Shown here one piece after another: positions 1 through 12,127 of a stretch of 64,000 bases of DNA. A model generated the notes under the pieces. The model saw only the letters and a program-made list of their open reading frames with translations. It did not search any database and was not told the origin of the DNA. The DNA comes from Chamaecrista fasciculata (taxonomy: Eukaryota; Streptophyta; Magnoliopsida; Fabales; Fabaceae), in assembly GCA_003254925.1 (NCBI GenBank), contig QANZ01055815.1, positions 13,088 to 77,087 of the forward strand, read 5' to 3'. The number at the start of each line of letters is the position of its first letter. Position 1 is the first letter of the stretch. A program made the position numbers and the translations under genes.

Positions 1-772
1 TTTCTCTACTTAACCTTATTTTATTCTCAAATTAATTCTCCAAGTATGATTCCTTAACATCCTTTATTTCTATAATATTTTTCCTTATCAAATTCATGAT
101 GGTTCTTGTATTTTGGATTCTTTTCAAGTTTACTAATTTTCCATAGTTGAGTTGTTTCTCGTATTGTGATTATACATATTTTAATCGCTACAATAAATTG
201 GATTATGTTAGTGGAATGAATGGAATTTTGAATTACTCAATGTTGTCGATTTCTTATTTGGCTGGTGACCACTCTCCCTACGTGGTGGTGCCCTGCACCA
301 CAGTTGAGATGGTTTAGCCACTCACTGAGTTTTGACTCACCCCTCGTTTAAATTTTCTTTTTGTTAGATACAGATCCAGATCAAGCTACTATTTCAGCTT
401 TAGGAGGAAGTCAATCAAGAGTCCACACCATTTTTCTTGTGGGTATTTCATTCTTAATTAGAATTGTGTTAAGTTCTACATTGCTGGCTCCACTAGTACT
501 TAGAGAGAGAATCTGGGGTTATGTATCGTTCTCATTTTGTGCCAGCTACTCATGTGAGAGATTGACTAAGTGTGTATTTTGTTTTGTTGCATTGAAATGA
601 TATTTACATCGAGTTTATAATGGCTAAGTATTGTAAAGAATATATATGTATTATGACTTATCAAGAGTATGTTATGAATGATTGTTGTGGATTGCCTGTG
701 GGTAGGCTTACGGCGTGGGATAGGCCCATGTCCGTGCCGGTCACGTGCTCCCACAAAGGGGGGGTCGTGACA
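1..772 (+). mobile_element. 3' part of a Gypsy-type LTR, 5' end outside window
   Basis: The segment ends at 772 in GGGGTCGTGACA, a CA-type LTR terminus I associate with plant Gypsy LTRs that end in GGGTCGTGACA before the primer-binding site. Here no primer-binding site follows; the next base already belongs to a Copia pol gene. It is therefore a 3' LTR or a truncated LTR lodged in the Copia element. Its start is not visible, and no gene is seen in it. An opposite orientation (TGTCACGACCCC as an LTR start on the minus strand) cannot be excluded. Confidence 0.45.
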
Positions 773-2232
773 AAAAAGAAATGAGAAAAATGAAATTGTG
801 AGATACAAAGCAAGACTTGTAGCACAAAGTTTTAAACAAAGACCTGGAATCGATTATGAGGAGACTTATTCTCCAGTGGTGGATGCAATTACTTTTAGAT
901 TTTTGATAAGTTTGGCTGTTAATGAAAAACTTGATATGCATCTGAAGGATGTTGTTACAGCCTACTTATATGGATCACTTGATAGTGATATATATATATA
1001 TATATATGAAAATTCCTGAAGGATTAAAAATGCCTGAAATAGGTAAATCAAGTGAGCAAGGAATATACTCAATTAAATTGCAAAGATCTTTATATGGATT
1101 AAAACAATCCGGGCGCATGTGGTATAATCGCCTTAGTGAATATTTGTTACAAAAGGGGTACAAAAATGATCGTATTTGTCCATGTGTTTTTATAAAAAGG
1201 TCAGATTTTGAATTTGTTATTATTGCAGTATATGTTGATGATTTAAATATAATTAGAACCCCTAAATGTCTTTCAGAAGCTGTAAAACTCTTAAAAGAGG
1301 AATTTGAAATGAAAGACCTTGGAAAAACAAAATACTGTCTTGGTTTACAAATTGAACATTTAGAAGAAGGGGTATTTGTTCATCAATCAACATATGTTAA
1401 AAAGATCTTGGAATGTTTTTACATGGACAAGGCTCATCCATTAAGTACGCCTATGGTAGTAAAGTCACTTGAAGTGACAAAAGATCCTTTCCGCCCCCAA
1501 GAGGAAGGTGAAAAACTACTTGGTCCTAATGTGCCATATCTTAGTGCTATTGGAGTCTTGATGTATCTGGTTAGTGGCACAAGACCAGATATAGCTTTCT
1601 CGGTTAATTTTCTTGCAAGACATAGTTCTTCACCAACAAAAAGACATTGGAAAGGGATTCAACATATTTTTAGATACCTTCGTGGAACAATTGATAAAGG
1701 TTTATTTTACTCAAATAAATCTAATTCACCATTAATTGGTTATGTTGATGCTGGTTATTTATCTGATCCTCACAAGGGGCGATCACAGACAGACTATTTG
1801 TTTACATTTGGTGATACAGCTATCTCTTGGCGTTCAACAAAACAAACTTTAGTAGCTACTTCATCAAATCATGAGGAGTTACTTGCAATTCATGAAGCAA
1901 GTCGTGAATGTGTATGGTTGAGATCTATGACTCAACATATCCATCAGTCGTGTGGCTTGTCATTTAATGAGAAGAATCCAACAATATTGTATGAAGATAA
2001 TGCAACTTGTATTGCTCAACTAAAGGAAGGATATATCAAAGGAGACAGAACGAAACATATTTCGCCAAAATTCTTCTTTACTCATGATCATCAAAAGGAT
2101 GGTGAAATTAATGTTCAACAAGTTCGTTCAAGTGATAATTTAACAGATTTGTTCACTAAGGCGTTGCCAACTGCGACTTTTGAGATGCTGGTTTATCGTA
2201 TTGGAATGCGCCGATTAAAAGATCTTAAGTAA
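773..2232 (+). pseudogene. Copia pol remnant: reverse transcriptase and RNase H
   Basis: This is the C-terminal half of a Ty1/Copia polyprotein. The frame opens without a start at KARLVAQSFKQRPGIDYEET, the conserved beginning of Copia RT. It then breaks at an AT microsatellite (989-1007), where repeat-length change shifts the frame, and resumes from about 1010. The RT active site YVDD is intact (near 1231-1242), as is SLYGLKQSGRMWY just before it. RNase H follows, with GYVDAGYLSD, the EDNATC block and the C-terminal DNLTDLFTKALP motif, ending in a stop at 2232. Gag, protease and integrase are missing because the upstream LTR truncates the element. The 3' UTR and 3' LTR follow directly. Family assignment is secure; lineage within Copia was not determined. 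Confidence 0.93.
989..1007. repeat. AT dinucleotide microsatellite inside Copia RT
   Basis: A pure AT run inside the coding sequence. It lies exactly where the RT frame shifts, so repeat slippage is the likely cause of the frameshift. Confidence 0.9.
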
Positions 2233-2372
2233 TGTAATAATGAGGAGGAGATACACGCTGTACTCTTTTTCCCTTCGCCATGGTTTTGTCCCACTGGGTT
2301 TTTCTGGCAACGTTTTTAATGAGGCAGCTTGTAATGCGTATCAAAATAAAATTGTGAATATTCAAAATGGAG

Positions 2373-2657
2373 TGTTATAAATATTGTATTTGTGAACATT
2401 CACAATTGTCTTTTCAGATTTCCATGTACATGAATGTATTTTGTAATGTTCTTTGTATTAAGTTTATGATCTTTAGATTCTTGTGTTCATGAATGTGAGC
2501 TTATGAATTCATTAGGTACATTCCCTCCTTTTTATTCTTGAGCCTATAAATAAAGGCTTTGAGAGTTGATGTATTCTTCTTCTTGACATAAGTTGAATAA
2601 TAGTGTTTATCTCTCATCGTACTCTGCTCTCTACTCTAATATTCTTATTTCACAACA
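2373..2657 (+). mobile_element. 3' LTR of the Copia element
   Basis: A 285-bp LTR runs from TGTTATAAAT to TTTCACAACA, with short inverted ends. A purine tract (AAAATGGAG) lies immediately upstream. A TATA-like box (CTATAAATAAAGGC, near 2543-2556) marks the probable promoter. It follows a 140-bp 3' UTR after the RNase H stop. No target-site duplication can be tested because the 5' end is lost. Confidence 0.75.
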
Positions 2658-3405
2658 TAAATGTCAATTTTGTTTATAATAAGGGAAAGGTTTGTACCAT
2701 ATATACATATGTTTATAAATATAGCTCGATACTAGATATAAATATGATAACCTTTAATACATAATCATGGTTAGTATGCTCCTAAAATTTGTTGATGGTT
2801 AAATGCATTGTTTCAAGTGGAATTTGGTCATGTTTATAATAAAGCTCCTATATATTGGGGAAACAATTGTAGTAAAAGTTATTGCGATTAATTCTAATCT
2901 AGGAGTAGATTGCTAAAACAAAGGTTTATGACAATTTGCAAGAACATGTGTATCCCAATCAATTATATATTTTTGTTTATTATGAAAACAATAATATTTT
3001 TAATAGATGTTCATTTCGCTTTGTAGTTCTCAAATCTTGAGCACCCAACTTTGAATTATCTATGTTGTCCAAGTAAAAAATTGAGATATTGAAAAATACA
3101 TTAGTCATTTGAACACTCATCTTTGTGTTATAAAGATGTATGCTTTATATTGATTTCTATGTCTAATAGCCATACTTATGAGGAACCGAGTTTTAAGTAC
3201 TTTACTTTGTGATTAATAAAAAAATTTTGGGTTTAAATTATTACTTTCGACATGTTCTCTTTTATTTTCATTGTTGAATTTTGTTATGTATTGGCAATTT
3301 ATTTTTTGTTGTTTTTATTTTCTAATGGGATTGGGGGACAGGGATAGAGTGTTTATTTCCCTTCCCACTATGTCTTCATCTAAGGACATTTTTATATAAT
3401 TTTTT
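2658..3405. other. AT-rich spacer, nothing recognised
   Basis: No coding potential, repeats with clear termini or RNA genes are seen here. Confidence 0.5.
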
Positions 3406-3407
3406 AA

Positions 3408-3540
3408 GGGTAAATTACACTTTGGTACCCTGAGGTATAGATCAACTTCACTTTGATGCTTTGTTATTTCAAAAGTGACATTTAGATACCATGTTCTATT
3501 CATCGTTGACACTTTAGTAACTAATACTTTTTTTGTTCGT
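3408..3540 (+). mobile_element. End fragment of Mutator-like MITE (GGGTAAATTACAC family)
   Basis: It begins GGGTAAATTACACTTTGG and continues with the CTTTGGTACCCTGAGG arm. This matches the termini of the complete copy at 53894-54323. Only one end is present; the other arm has been lost or replaced. Confidence 0.6.
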
Positions 3541-3676
3541 TGCCTCTTGATGGAAAAAGGCACGTACAAGTGATGTGCATTTTAACAAAAAACACGAAAT
3601 TCACTATCCTAAACTCAGATTTCACAATTCAACCTAAAAAAAACATTAAACCTTTTAATTGGATTAAACATGGATG

Positions 3677-4857
3677 TGTTAATTATGCCCCCAACTTTGA
3701 CTCAATACTGATGTGTTTTTTTACTTATGTGTCAATTTTTTTTTTCTGAATTGAACATGTGGCAAGATGACTGGATAAATAAAACATCCCTGATTTATTT
3801 TTTATCCACCATGGCATTTTCTACGTGGATTTACATTGACTAAACCAAAAAATTACTTCATCTTTTCATCTTCATCTAAGCAGGCTGAGAGAGCACAGCA
3901 AACCCTAACATTTTTTTTGACATCTTCATTTGACATCTCCATATCTTCATCTTTAGCCAAACAATATAAACGTGGGGGGCTTTCACTGAAACACTTCATA
4001 GGAAAGGAACCACGGTTGACCTATAGCCTTTGCCTTCACAAACTCATTGCAGTATTAAATTACAGCTTCTAAGAAATTAAACTAGATCATTGAATTGAAT
4101 TATGCAGCTATTTCAAGATATCCACAGGTAAATTATGCTATTGAGAAATTGAAGTGAACCTGAAGAAGAAGACCCTCTTCCATAAGTGAGTCATCATCAT
4201 GAGTGGAACCCATACCTTCTTCACTCTTCAGAAATTAGAAGCCTATCTTTTCGTTGAGGCTTGCAAACGATAATTAGAGAACAAGATGGTGCGAGAGAAT
4301 TTTTTTTTTTTTTTTTGCAATGAGACTGTAGAGACCAGAATGCGAATGCGAGAATCCAATTTGAAAAGTAAACCTTGATATGTGATACTCCTTTCTCTTT
4401 TAATGTGTTTACTTTAGTAGATAAATTTTTTCAGAGTTTAAACATTTTTACTTTTGCTCTTCAATAAATTTGATTGGTTAGATGGTCCTCTACGAAGATT
4501 AAGATGAAGATGTCAAAAAAAATTTTAGGGTTTGCTTTGTTCTCAGCCTGCGTAGATGAAGATGATAGATGAAGTAATTTTTTGGTTTAGTGAATGTAAA
4601 TCCACGTAGGAAATGCTATGGTGGATAAAAAATAAATTAGGGATGTTTTATTTATTATCCAGTTATCTTGCCACATGTTCAATTCAGAAAAAAAATTGAC
4701 ACATAAGTTAAAAATATGACACATCAGCATTGAGTCAAAGTTGGGGGCATAATTGAAACTAAGTTTCACATTGGGGGCACAACTGACAAAAATAAAACGT
4801 TAGGGGCATAACTGAAAATGACTGCAAACGTTTGGGGCACGAAAGGGTCTTTTGCCC
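3677..4857. mobile_element. Long-TIR Mutator-like non-autonomous element, left end truncated
   Basis: The sequence at about 3677-3940 recurs inverted at about 4500-4770, giving arms of roughly 270 bp around a 560-bp centre. The right end extends about 85 bp further to a terminus that reads GGGCAAAAGACCCTTTCG on the minus strand; the equivalent left end is missing. The same terminus bounds 52943-53620, where a near-perfect 9-bp duplication supports Mutator affiliation. The centre has no transposase gene. Confidence 0.7.
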
Positions 4858-4962
4858 AGGTATAATCTCACTACATTCATTTTTTCATAGTTTTTGTGTT
4901 CATAGGCATATTCACTGTACATATTAATTTAATTCAGTGTACATATTAATTTAAGCCAATAT

Positions 4963-5840
4963 TTGTTGATCTTTGTAGACTTCCATTTGGATGATGAGTG
5001 CTTTAAAGAGTTTTCTCTAATTGATATTGATATTATCCTAAGTGCTAATGGTGAGAGGCTTAAAGACTATCCTTTGTTGCCAATTCCCAACATGTTGTTG
5101 TCCATTAGAAATTCTAGCAACATATTCTTAAGGGAAAAGACTGAATATGATAGAGAGCTACTAAAGAAGGATTATCTATCATTGCAATCTACAATGACTA
5201 TTGAGCAAGCAATATATTCAATGTCATTAGTAATGCTGTAATGTTGGTGTTTTTTCGTCAATGATTTTGGGCATGCACTCACATCTGCTCTTCATTCCAA
5301 TGGTGATATTGATTTGGCAGGTACTTTTTTCATTTGTTTAATTACATTTTTTTATGATCAAAGCAATATATCTGTACATTGTTTTTTAAGTAGTGATTGA
5401 TTTTGCTGTAGTTATTTATCATTTTTAGTTTTATATTCATTCGATGAACATAATTATAATGTATAAAATCTCAGTTTCAGTTTGGGAATCTGTAAAGGAC
5501 TATTGTTTTTAATATTATTACTATTCATTCTAAATTTATATAAACATAGTGTCATTTTAAATATTTGTTTCCAACGTTATTACTGTCTATATTCATTTGT
5601 TTTGCCATATGTTTATGACTATTATATTATATATTTTGAACAAGATTTGAAGCTTTTTTATTTTTTTTATAAAGCTCTACATGATTTCGTCATTTACATA
5701 TGTACAATTTTATGTTGTTTGTTATTCCAATTTTTTCATCTAATTTATTGATTTCCAATATCTACAATTTTTTCATCTTTTAAATTAGTTGCATCTAGTG
5801 GTATCTCAACTTATTCTTGGTGGTCGAACACTCAAACTAC
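4963..5840 (+). pseudogene. Pif1-like / Helitron helicase fragment
   Basis: A first block (4963-5238) reads NGERLKDYPLLPIPNMLLS followed by a TEYDRELLKKDY segment and an MTIEQ stretch. That is the layout just upstream of the helicase domain in plant Pif1/Helitron proteins. It is followed by FFVNDFG joined directly to ALTSALHSNGDIDLAG (to about 5320). The Walker A loop that should lie between these two pieces is missing. A further block at 5788-5840 encodes VASSGI and, one frame over, LILGGRTL, matching the next conserved helicase motif; the 5321-5787 gap looks like an intron or insertion. Stops and the missing nucleotide-binding loop make it non-functional. Whether it came from a Helitron or a cellular Pif1 gene is not settled; no Helitron ends were identified. 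Confidence 0.72.
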
Positions 5841-5901
5841 AACCAAACACCTATAATCTCATCTTATTATCTCCGTCTTATTTCATTATTTCTTACTTTT
5901 A

Positions 5902-6327
5902 GATCAAAGTGCACTTTTGGTCCCATAACTTTTTTTGTTGCAATTTTGGTCCCATAACTTTGGCAAAGGTCTCAATTTGGTCTCATAACTTTTTTTGTTG
6001 CAATTTTGGTCCCATAACTTCTAAAAACATCTCACCGTTGGTCCCAAGTTGATTTTCATTCGTCCTATAACTTCACCCATATTTTCCATGTCATCATCCA
6101 ACTCAGTTTGTCAAATCATCTTTAGCGGTAGATAATGAATGGAAATTAGTATTGGGACCAACAGTGAGACGTTTTCAAAAGTTATGGGACCAAAATTGCA
6201 ACAAAAAAAGTTATGGGACCAAATTGAGACCTTTGGCAAAGTTATTGGACCAAAATTGCAACAAAAAAGTTATGGGACCAAATTGAATCATTTACCAAAA
6301 TTATGGGACCAAAAGTGCACTTTAGCC
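5902..6327. mobile_element. Palindromic MITE, AAAGTGCACTTTTGGTCCC family
   Basis: The left arm repeats TTTTGGTCCCATAAC and the right arm is its inverted copy, ending CCAAAAGTGCACTTTAGCC. Related copies lie at 25498-25722 and 54750-55143, with a diverged one at 59245-59535. Flanking 9-mers TTACTTTTA and TACCATTTA match at six of nine positions, weakly consistent with a Mutator-type duplication. It has no coding capacity. Confidence 0.75.
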
Positions 6328-6469
6328 TACCATTTATCTCCCGCTTACAATATTCTTCTCCTTCACTCCATGCTCCACTGAACTAATCAAATAGGGACCA
6401 GTGTTTTCTTAAGTCACGGGTTGACATGAGAATAACTTTCATTATGTATTAAGGAGTCTAATACAAACT

Positions 6470-6942
6470 TGATGTCCAAGTGAAGGATTATGCCCCTCAA
6501 ATTAAAGCTATATGTGACAAACTTGCAAAAGCAAATGGCAAGGTTGCTATTTTAACATTGTTTTCATAAGAATTATCCACTAGCCAATATATCTCTCACA
6601 CACACACGCACACACATCTTATGGTGTTTATGTTTTCGCATTATCTTTTTATTTTAGGTTCTTGTTGTGTCTGATATTAAGAAGGATCTCGGTTATTGTG
6701 GTTCTCGTTCAAGACAAAGGGCTTTGAGAGAAGTATATTCTAGCTATATGCTCTAATTTTAGATATTTAATTTTCTTTCGGGGTGCAACAAATCCTACTC
6801 TGTATGCCTTATTGATGCTTGTTAAAACTATATAGCAGACACCATAACTGATTTCATTGTATTATTCTTTGTGTGATCAGATTTGTCGGAGGTTGAAAGC
6901 AGATAATATTGCAGAGCAACTTGATGCTAAAGTAAATGGCAA
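6470..6942 (+). pseudogene. TFIIIC large subunit pseudogene, exons a-c
   Basis: Three exon-like pieces resemble the plant B-block-binding subunit of TFIIIC, the factor that recognises internal promoters of tRNA genes for RNA polymerase III. Piece one (6470-6542) encodes VQVKDYAPQIKAICDKLAKA. Piece two (6658-6732) encodes VLVVSDIKKDLGYCGSRSRQ. Piece three (about 6881-6942) encodes ICRRLKADNIAEQLDAKVNG. The gaps look like introns (for example GGCAAG followed by GT, and acceptor TTTTAG), so this is not a processed copy. Later exons continue in the same order across 12 kb. The identification rests on recalled family sequence and needs a protein search. Confidence 0.6.
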
Positions 6943-6979
6943 GGTCAGTTTGGTGCAATATTATAATTATTTACTTATT

Positions 6980-7356
6980 GGCAAAAGCACCCTTTTCATC
7001 CCCAAAATTTACATCAATTTTCAATTTCGTCCCCGACGTTTGTTTATTATTCAATTTTGTCCCCAAAGTTTCATATTTTGATCAATTTTTTCCTTTGCTC
7101 TTACTTTAACCAAATATTAACAATAGATTCTATGTAGCTAATAATATGTAATGTAAAATGGTAGAAAAAGAAATTCAAATCCTAACTCAGATTGAAAAAC
7201 ATGGTGAAGTTTGTCGTTAATTTATTGAAAGAAGTTAATCAAAGTACAAAATTGACCAAAATGTGTAACTCTAAGGACGAAGTTGACAGTAAACAAATAT
7301 TGGGGAAAAAATTGATAATTTATGTAAAATTTAGGGACGAAAAGAGTGCTTTTACC
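6980..7356. mobile_element. Mutator-like MITE (GGCAAAAGCACCC family)
   Basis: A 377-bp element with inverted ends GGCAAAAGCACCCTTTTC and, on the other strand, GGTAAAAGCACTCTTTTCG. Flanking 9-mers TTACTTATT (6971-6979) and GTTCTTATT (7357-7365) match at seven of nine positions. This supports a Mutator-type 9-bp duplication. It lies in an intron of the TFIIIC pseudogene. A related, interrupted copy is at 54436-55208. Confidence 0.78.
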
Positions 7357-7365
7357 GTTCTTATT

Positions 7366-8380
7366 TAGGTTTATGTTTCAAATTTCTATTCATAGACCAT
7401 GCATTTTGGATAACTTACTATAAAATTTATTTCATATTTGCATCCCTGGCAAGTATTGCCAAATACTTGCCAAGATGGTATAACATTGTATTTTTTATTG
7501 ATATAATTTATTATATAGGCGGATTATGTTGAAGTCCTTTATATTGTGTTCCTTATTGTTGAAATCAAACACACTTCTTAAGCAAAGATACTGACCAAGA
7601 AATGTAGGAACCACTCACCCTTTGTTGATTTTTCTTCTCTTTGGTGCTTAACTTGCAATTTGTTATGAGGGTTTTTATCCATTGGCAATTAGGTTTGTCT
7701 AGCTGATTTTTAGATCACTCTAACGATCAATTTTGGGGCTTTTAGTAAAGGTTGAGGAGCATAAAGTTCCTGTCAATGACTTGTTCTTGTGAGTATCTAG
7801 TATATTTGGGTGCATCATGGAGCAAAATACAAGAGTGTTTAGTAATATTTTCCTTCCACCAAATCTTATTCGGGAAAAGGTATTTTCATGATCTATTTGT
7901 AGGCCTCCTCTAATGGTTTCTTTAGAGGAGTGTCTCTTATGGTATATTAGAAGGATGGAAATGAACAAAGTTGAATGGAAAATTATAGAAAGAGAAATGT
8001 CTCATTGTTTGGAAGTTTTAAAAGTAAAGGAAGGGGATAGAGAATGAGGGGGGGTACTCTTTCCATCCCTTTATTCTCATAATACTTAATTTTGATTATA
8101 AATGGGCATTAACATTTTTACCCCTAAATTTTCTAAATTCTTTTTTCATCTAAAAAAGCTTAGAACTTCACTACTTTTCTCTTAGGTGGAATGATGAGAC
8201 TTAAATCTATGAGCAATCAAAGACCTATTTCGTTCTTGGTGTTCTTTCTAGTGTTCTTCATGTTTATAGAGTCAGTGGTATTCTGTATAGTAATTGATAC
8301 CTTTTCTTACTTATTGTATTAACCAAACTCATTTCTTGTGACAACTTGGTTTACTCTATTTTACTGGTACTATAATTTTG
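7366..8380. other. Spacer or decayed intron, nothing recognised
   Basis: This lies between TFIIIC exon-like pieces and is probably intronic. Short reading frames here resemble nothing I know. Confidence 0.4.
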
Positions 8381-8439
8381 TGGAGCTTCCGTTGGAGCAT
8401 CAAATTTTTGACATGATTGATGCTGCTGGATCAGATGGT
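8381..8439 (+). pseudogene. TFIIIC pseudogene, short exon-like piece
   Basis: It encodes ELPLEHQIFDMIDAAGSDG. This is consistent with a winged-helix start in the TFIIIC large subunit and lies in the expected order between neighbouring pieces. It is short, so the call depends on its context. Confidence 0.45.
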
Positions 8440-8772
8440 ATTTATTTAAATCACAATATAAATCATGAAGTGGGTGGTTATCTTCTGAACCATAAATTAT
8501 ATTAAATTGTAAGATTTATAAACATAAAGAACAATAAGGTAAGATATGTTGTATAACTTAAACTTGACAAAAATATTTCCACCAAATTATAATAAACTAA
8601 TAAATAAAAAACTTACAACATAACATAGAAAGAAACTCTAGAATACAGAGAAGAAGAAAACACTTTTCTTTTTATAATTTTAAGTGACACAGAATTCTAA
8701 TTGATCTTTTATTTTAGTTATTAATTATTTAAGTTGAAGGGAAAAAGTCCAAGTTTGAATAGTTATAGACGT

Positions 8773-8925
8773 TCCACTTTTTTTTTTTTTTGCTATTGTG
8801 CATCCTGAACATTGCAAATTTGCAATTTAGTTTCAGTAATAATAATAATAATGATTATAATAATAATAATTATCTGGTTTTGGTACAAACTAATAATAAT
8901 AATAATAATAGAAATAATAATGAAT
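8773..8925. repeat. T tract and interrupted AAT trinucleotide microsatellite
   Basis: A poly-T run is followed by two AAT-rich blocks (about 8838-8868 and 8890-8922) separated by a unique spacer. No gene is present. Confidence 0.85.
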
Positions 8926-9743
8926 TGATTCAGAAATCCACAGCCTTGTCCTTGCATCGTCTTCTTCCTTATTTGGGTCAGTTTTGGATCATCTTCAACT
9001 TGTGCTAATACCTGAAAACCTATTGGAAACATGGTGTATTATGAATCATCAGAATTGTGTGGTTTGCAATTTCCAGTATGAATTGCACAGTTTGGGCAAT
9101 TCATCCACTGATTTGGGCTGGATTATGATTCTTTCGAAATTAGTATTGTTCAACCGTTCAACTGCACCATAAATATTGCATATCGTGTGATTTCTCAGTT
9201 TTGGTATTTTTTGGTTTCTTTTAGGAGGATATTTCATCCTAGAGTTCTTTCTTTCTTTTCTCCATAATAGTTTGTATAATTTACTTTTATTTAAAAAGGC
9301 AACTTGCAAGGGATAATGAAAAGGAGTCAAGAGAAAATTGTAGCAAATTGTGAGGACCAAAGTATATTTAAGCCTACCTTTTTTTTTTCCTTACTCTTTG
9401 GGACTAATCTGCTAGTTGTCACCTGTATGAGTTTATAAACTGTTGTTGATTGACTGTAGTGAGCTCCATTGTTTAGTGAGTACATCCAATACCACATTAA
9501 AGAGTTAGTGGCTCAAAGTGGAGCCTTGATGCATGCTATTTACCAGTGCACTTGAGACTCATTCCGAAAATGCTTGCTCTTTGTGTCTTGAAACTTTTTT
9601 TTTTGGCCAAAGTGTCTTGATTCTTATATCAGTTTAATGTGTTCATTTTAATTTGTATTTAATGTTTTTAATTCTTCCTTCCTCATAAAATAAAAAACTG
9701 AAAAGGAAGAATCAGGCATGATTTTGTTCTATCTAATAGAGAC

Positions 9744-9839
9744 GCAGTTGATGAATATTGGCAAACATTAGAGTATTGCTATGCTGCTGCTGATCAGAAA
9801 GCTGCTTCATTTGCATTTCCTGGGTCTGCTGTTCATGAG
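9744..9839 (+). pseudogene. TFIIIC pseudogene, exon
   Basis: It encodes AVDEYWQTLEYCYAAADQKA and continues to FAFPGSAVHE, a strongly conserved block of plant TFIIIC large subunits. It ends at GAG followed by a GT donor. It is the best-preserved anchor for the gene identity together with the next exon. Confidence 0.72.
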
Positions 9840-10236
9840 GTAAACATCAAATCTCTAATGAACGATTGAGACTTTTATTTTTAGATGATTCCTTCTATTA
9901 TTTCCAGTTAGATGCTTGTTTACCTGTTGATGGTGGTTGCTAATTATCATTATTGCTTGCTGTCAGCTATTTTTTATTTTTTTGCTTATATTCATCATAG
10001 GGGCCTAGTATATATATTTCCTATCTGAAGAAGGAAAAAACTTAGGTACATTTTTTCTATCTAATAAAATATACCAAGTGGATTTCTTTTTTCTTTTACA
10101 TCTTAGCACTAAATGATTGAAGAGACTGATAATGTATGCCTCAAGAACTTTATTTAATTCTATTGCCCTGACAAAATGATGATCACCCCGGAATTTCTGG
10201 CCCATAGATAATGATTTTTCTACCTCCATTTGTTAG

Positions 10237-10349
10237 GTTTTCGTTTCCGTTCATGGTCCTCTACTCGTCTTATGGCATCTGAACAACGTGCTGAGCTTTT
10301 AAGGTGTGTGGTGAAGATTGCAAAGGATCTAAATCTGACCTTGGAGCAG
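10237..10349 (+). pseudogene. TFIIIC pseudogene, exon
   Basis: It follows a TTGTTAG acceptor and encodes FRFRSWSSTRLMASEQRAEL then LRCVVKIAKDLNLTLEQ, ending before a GT donor. It continues the preceding exon in TFIIIC order. The junction phase does not close perfectly, suggesting a small indel. Confidence 0.7.
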
Positions 10350-10489
10350 GTTAGTTTGTTTTGAGTTGTTTAAATGATCTTGTTTATACCATTTGGCAAA
10401 TTTAAGACAAGTAGCTATATTTTTGTTTTGGAGAAAAAACTAGGTAACTGTGACCAAATTGTTGTGCTTCTCTGTGGTACTCAACGCTT

Positions 10490-11552
10490 GCATCAAAATT
10501 CCCTAGCCTGTCACGTTGTATGCCAATAAAATTGGTCTGTCCCCACATGACTTTGGGAAGATGCTGGGTCATGCTACTATTTTGGATTTAGATCTCCACC
10601 TCCAGGTAACCTACTTCAACCTTGGAAAGCCTCCTTTTGGCCAAATAAACATGCCTTATTCTGCTAAGTTGTACCAAACAACTAGGTCCTGTGTCCTTTC
10701 TTTACTCTCCCATAGATGAGGTTGACAATAAACATACAACTGACATGTTAAACCATGGAATAGATTGATGGGCCCCCAGTACTGCATAGAGGAAAGAAGA
10801 AAACCAAATACACCTTTGACAGTATTACATCAGAAACAAGAACATTCTTCCTCATGAATAGCATCAAAATTGCCTCAATTGATAATTTCTTAATGCCACT
10901 CTTGATCCCTATATGCGAAGTCTATAATTATCCAGTGTGGCTGCTCCTCCCATGGAAACTTGGGGATGACTTCGGTTTCATCTTGAAAGTGGCTTAAACT
11001 TATTGCAGATGATACTCCAGCCATAGTCATTTAGAAGCTGATAATAACTCACCACAACTATTTCACTGTAACAAAACAAAATTCCAATATATTTGATGCA
11101 TGTATTTATACAAATTGATGGAACCAATGAGATCTCTAGTGCCAATGATTCTTTCAGGTCCAATTATTGTAATAAAATCAATACCGTAGGGCCTTTTTCA
11201 AATCAATTACATCAGTTGTCACATGGAAAACTGAAAATTAACTTTCAAGAAATGGCCACTATGATTAACCTCTCCTGCAAAATCCATATTCTTGTGGTAT
11301 TTTTTCATACTTTCAAGTGTCAGCTACTGTTTGTCCGAGGCTCAGAAACTTCTTTAGCTTTAGGGTTTAAAATCCATTTTGTTGCTGTAGATGATCCCCA
11401 CATTGTATCCTGGCTTTAGGGCTCACCCAAAAATCATTAAATGTGTCAAAAGGCCTTCAATGTTTGTAGCTGCTGGCAACCTGAGGAGGATATATTATGC
11501 TCCATCTTTATACACTTATCCTCCTGATTTAATTACTTATTTTATTTAAAAT
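10490..11552. other. Unrecognised low-copy-looking sequence between TFIIIC exons
   Basis: Several short frames occur on both strands, but none matches a family I know and all contain stops. It may be a decayed gene or intron captured by the rearrangement described for 13575-13829. Confidence 0.3.
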
Positions 11553-12001
11553 TGTTGAGAAATCTAAGATTATCTAGAATTATTTTATTTCTTATTTTAT
11601 TATTATCTTTTAAGATTAGGAATATCTTGTTAGAATCTGATTTATATCTTATCAAATATTAGATTAGATATCTTTTGTTATTATCTTTTCCAATTAGGAT
11701 TAGGATTCCTAACTTGATTAGGAAGTTTTTCTCTTATTTAAGCATTGTAAACCTTTTCTCTTTTGATCAATAATATTACGAATATCATTCTCCAAAAATC
11801 AACATGGTATCAGAGCTAGGTTTCCCTTTTGATCCCGGACAAATTTTCTTCTGGTTGTGAAATTTCTTCCTCTGTTTTGCGTAGCCTCTGTCTTTGCCCA
11901 GTATCCAGTGTCCAGTGAAACCCAGTGTCCAGTGAGCAAACTTGGTTAGGGTTTAGTTGGTCTTTTTTCAAAGTCTGCATTTAGTGTCACCATTGGCAGG
12001 G

Positions 12002-12127
12002 ATGGAGACAGAAGCCGCCGGAAGGGCATTCCCCGAAGTCTGGTGTCCAACCGAGCTGCGTGTGAGGCTCACGCGCCGCGCAAGCGTTTTTGCGATTTCC
12101 CATGCGCCGGCGCGTGGAGGCGCGTGA
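12002..12127 (+). CDS. Small ORF in the leader of the non-autonomous LTR element
   Basis: This is a 41-codon frame starting METEAAGRAFPEV and containing TELRVRLT and ISHAPARGGA before a TGA stop. A related frame with the same start and spacing lies at 15404-15640 in a different short LTR element: MEAEASDRRFPGV, TEQRVSLT, VSHAPALEGA. I recognise no family. The similarity may reflect shared leader DNA rather than a translated peptide. It lies about 200 bp after the primer-binding site, where a gag start would normally be. Confidence 0.3.
   Translation: METEAAGRAFPEVWCPTELRVRLTRRASVFAISHAPARGGA

Noticed and set aside
361-600. 79-codon frame near the window start
   Set aside because: It lacks an ATG at its opening position, lies inside an LTR-like block and resembles no protein.
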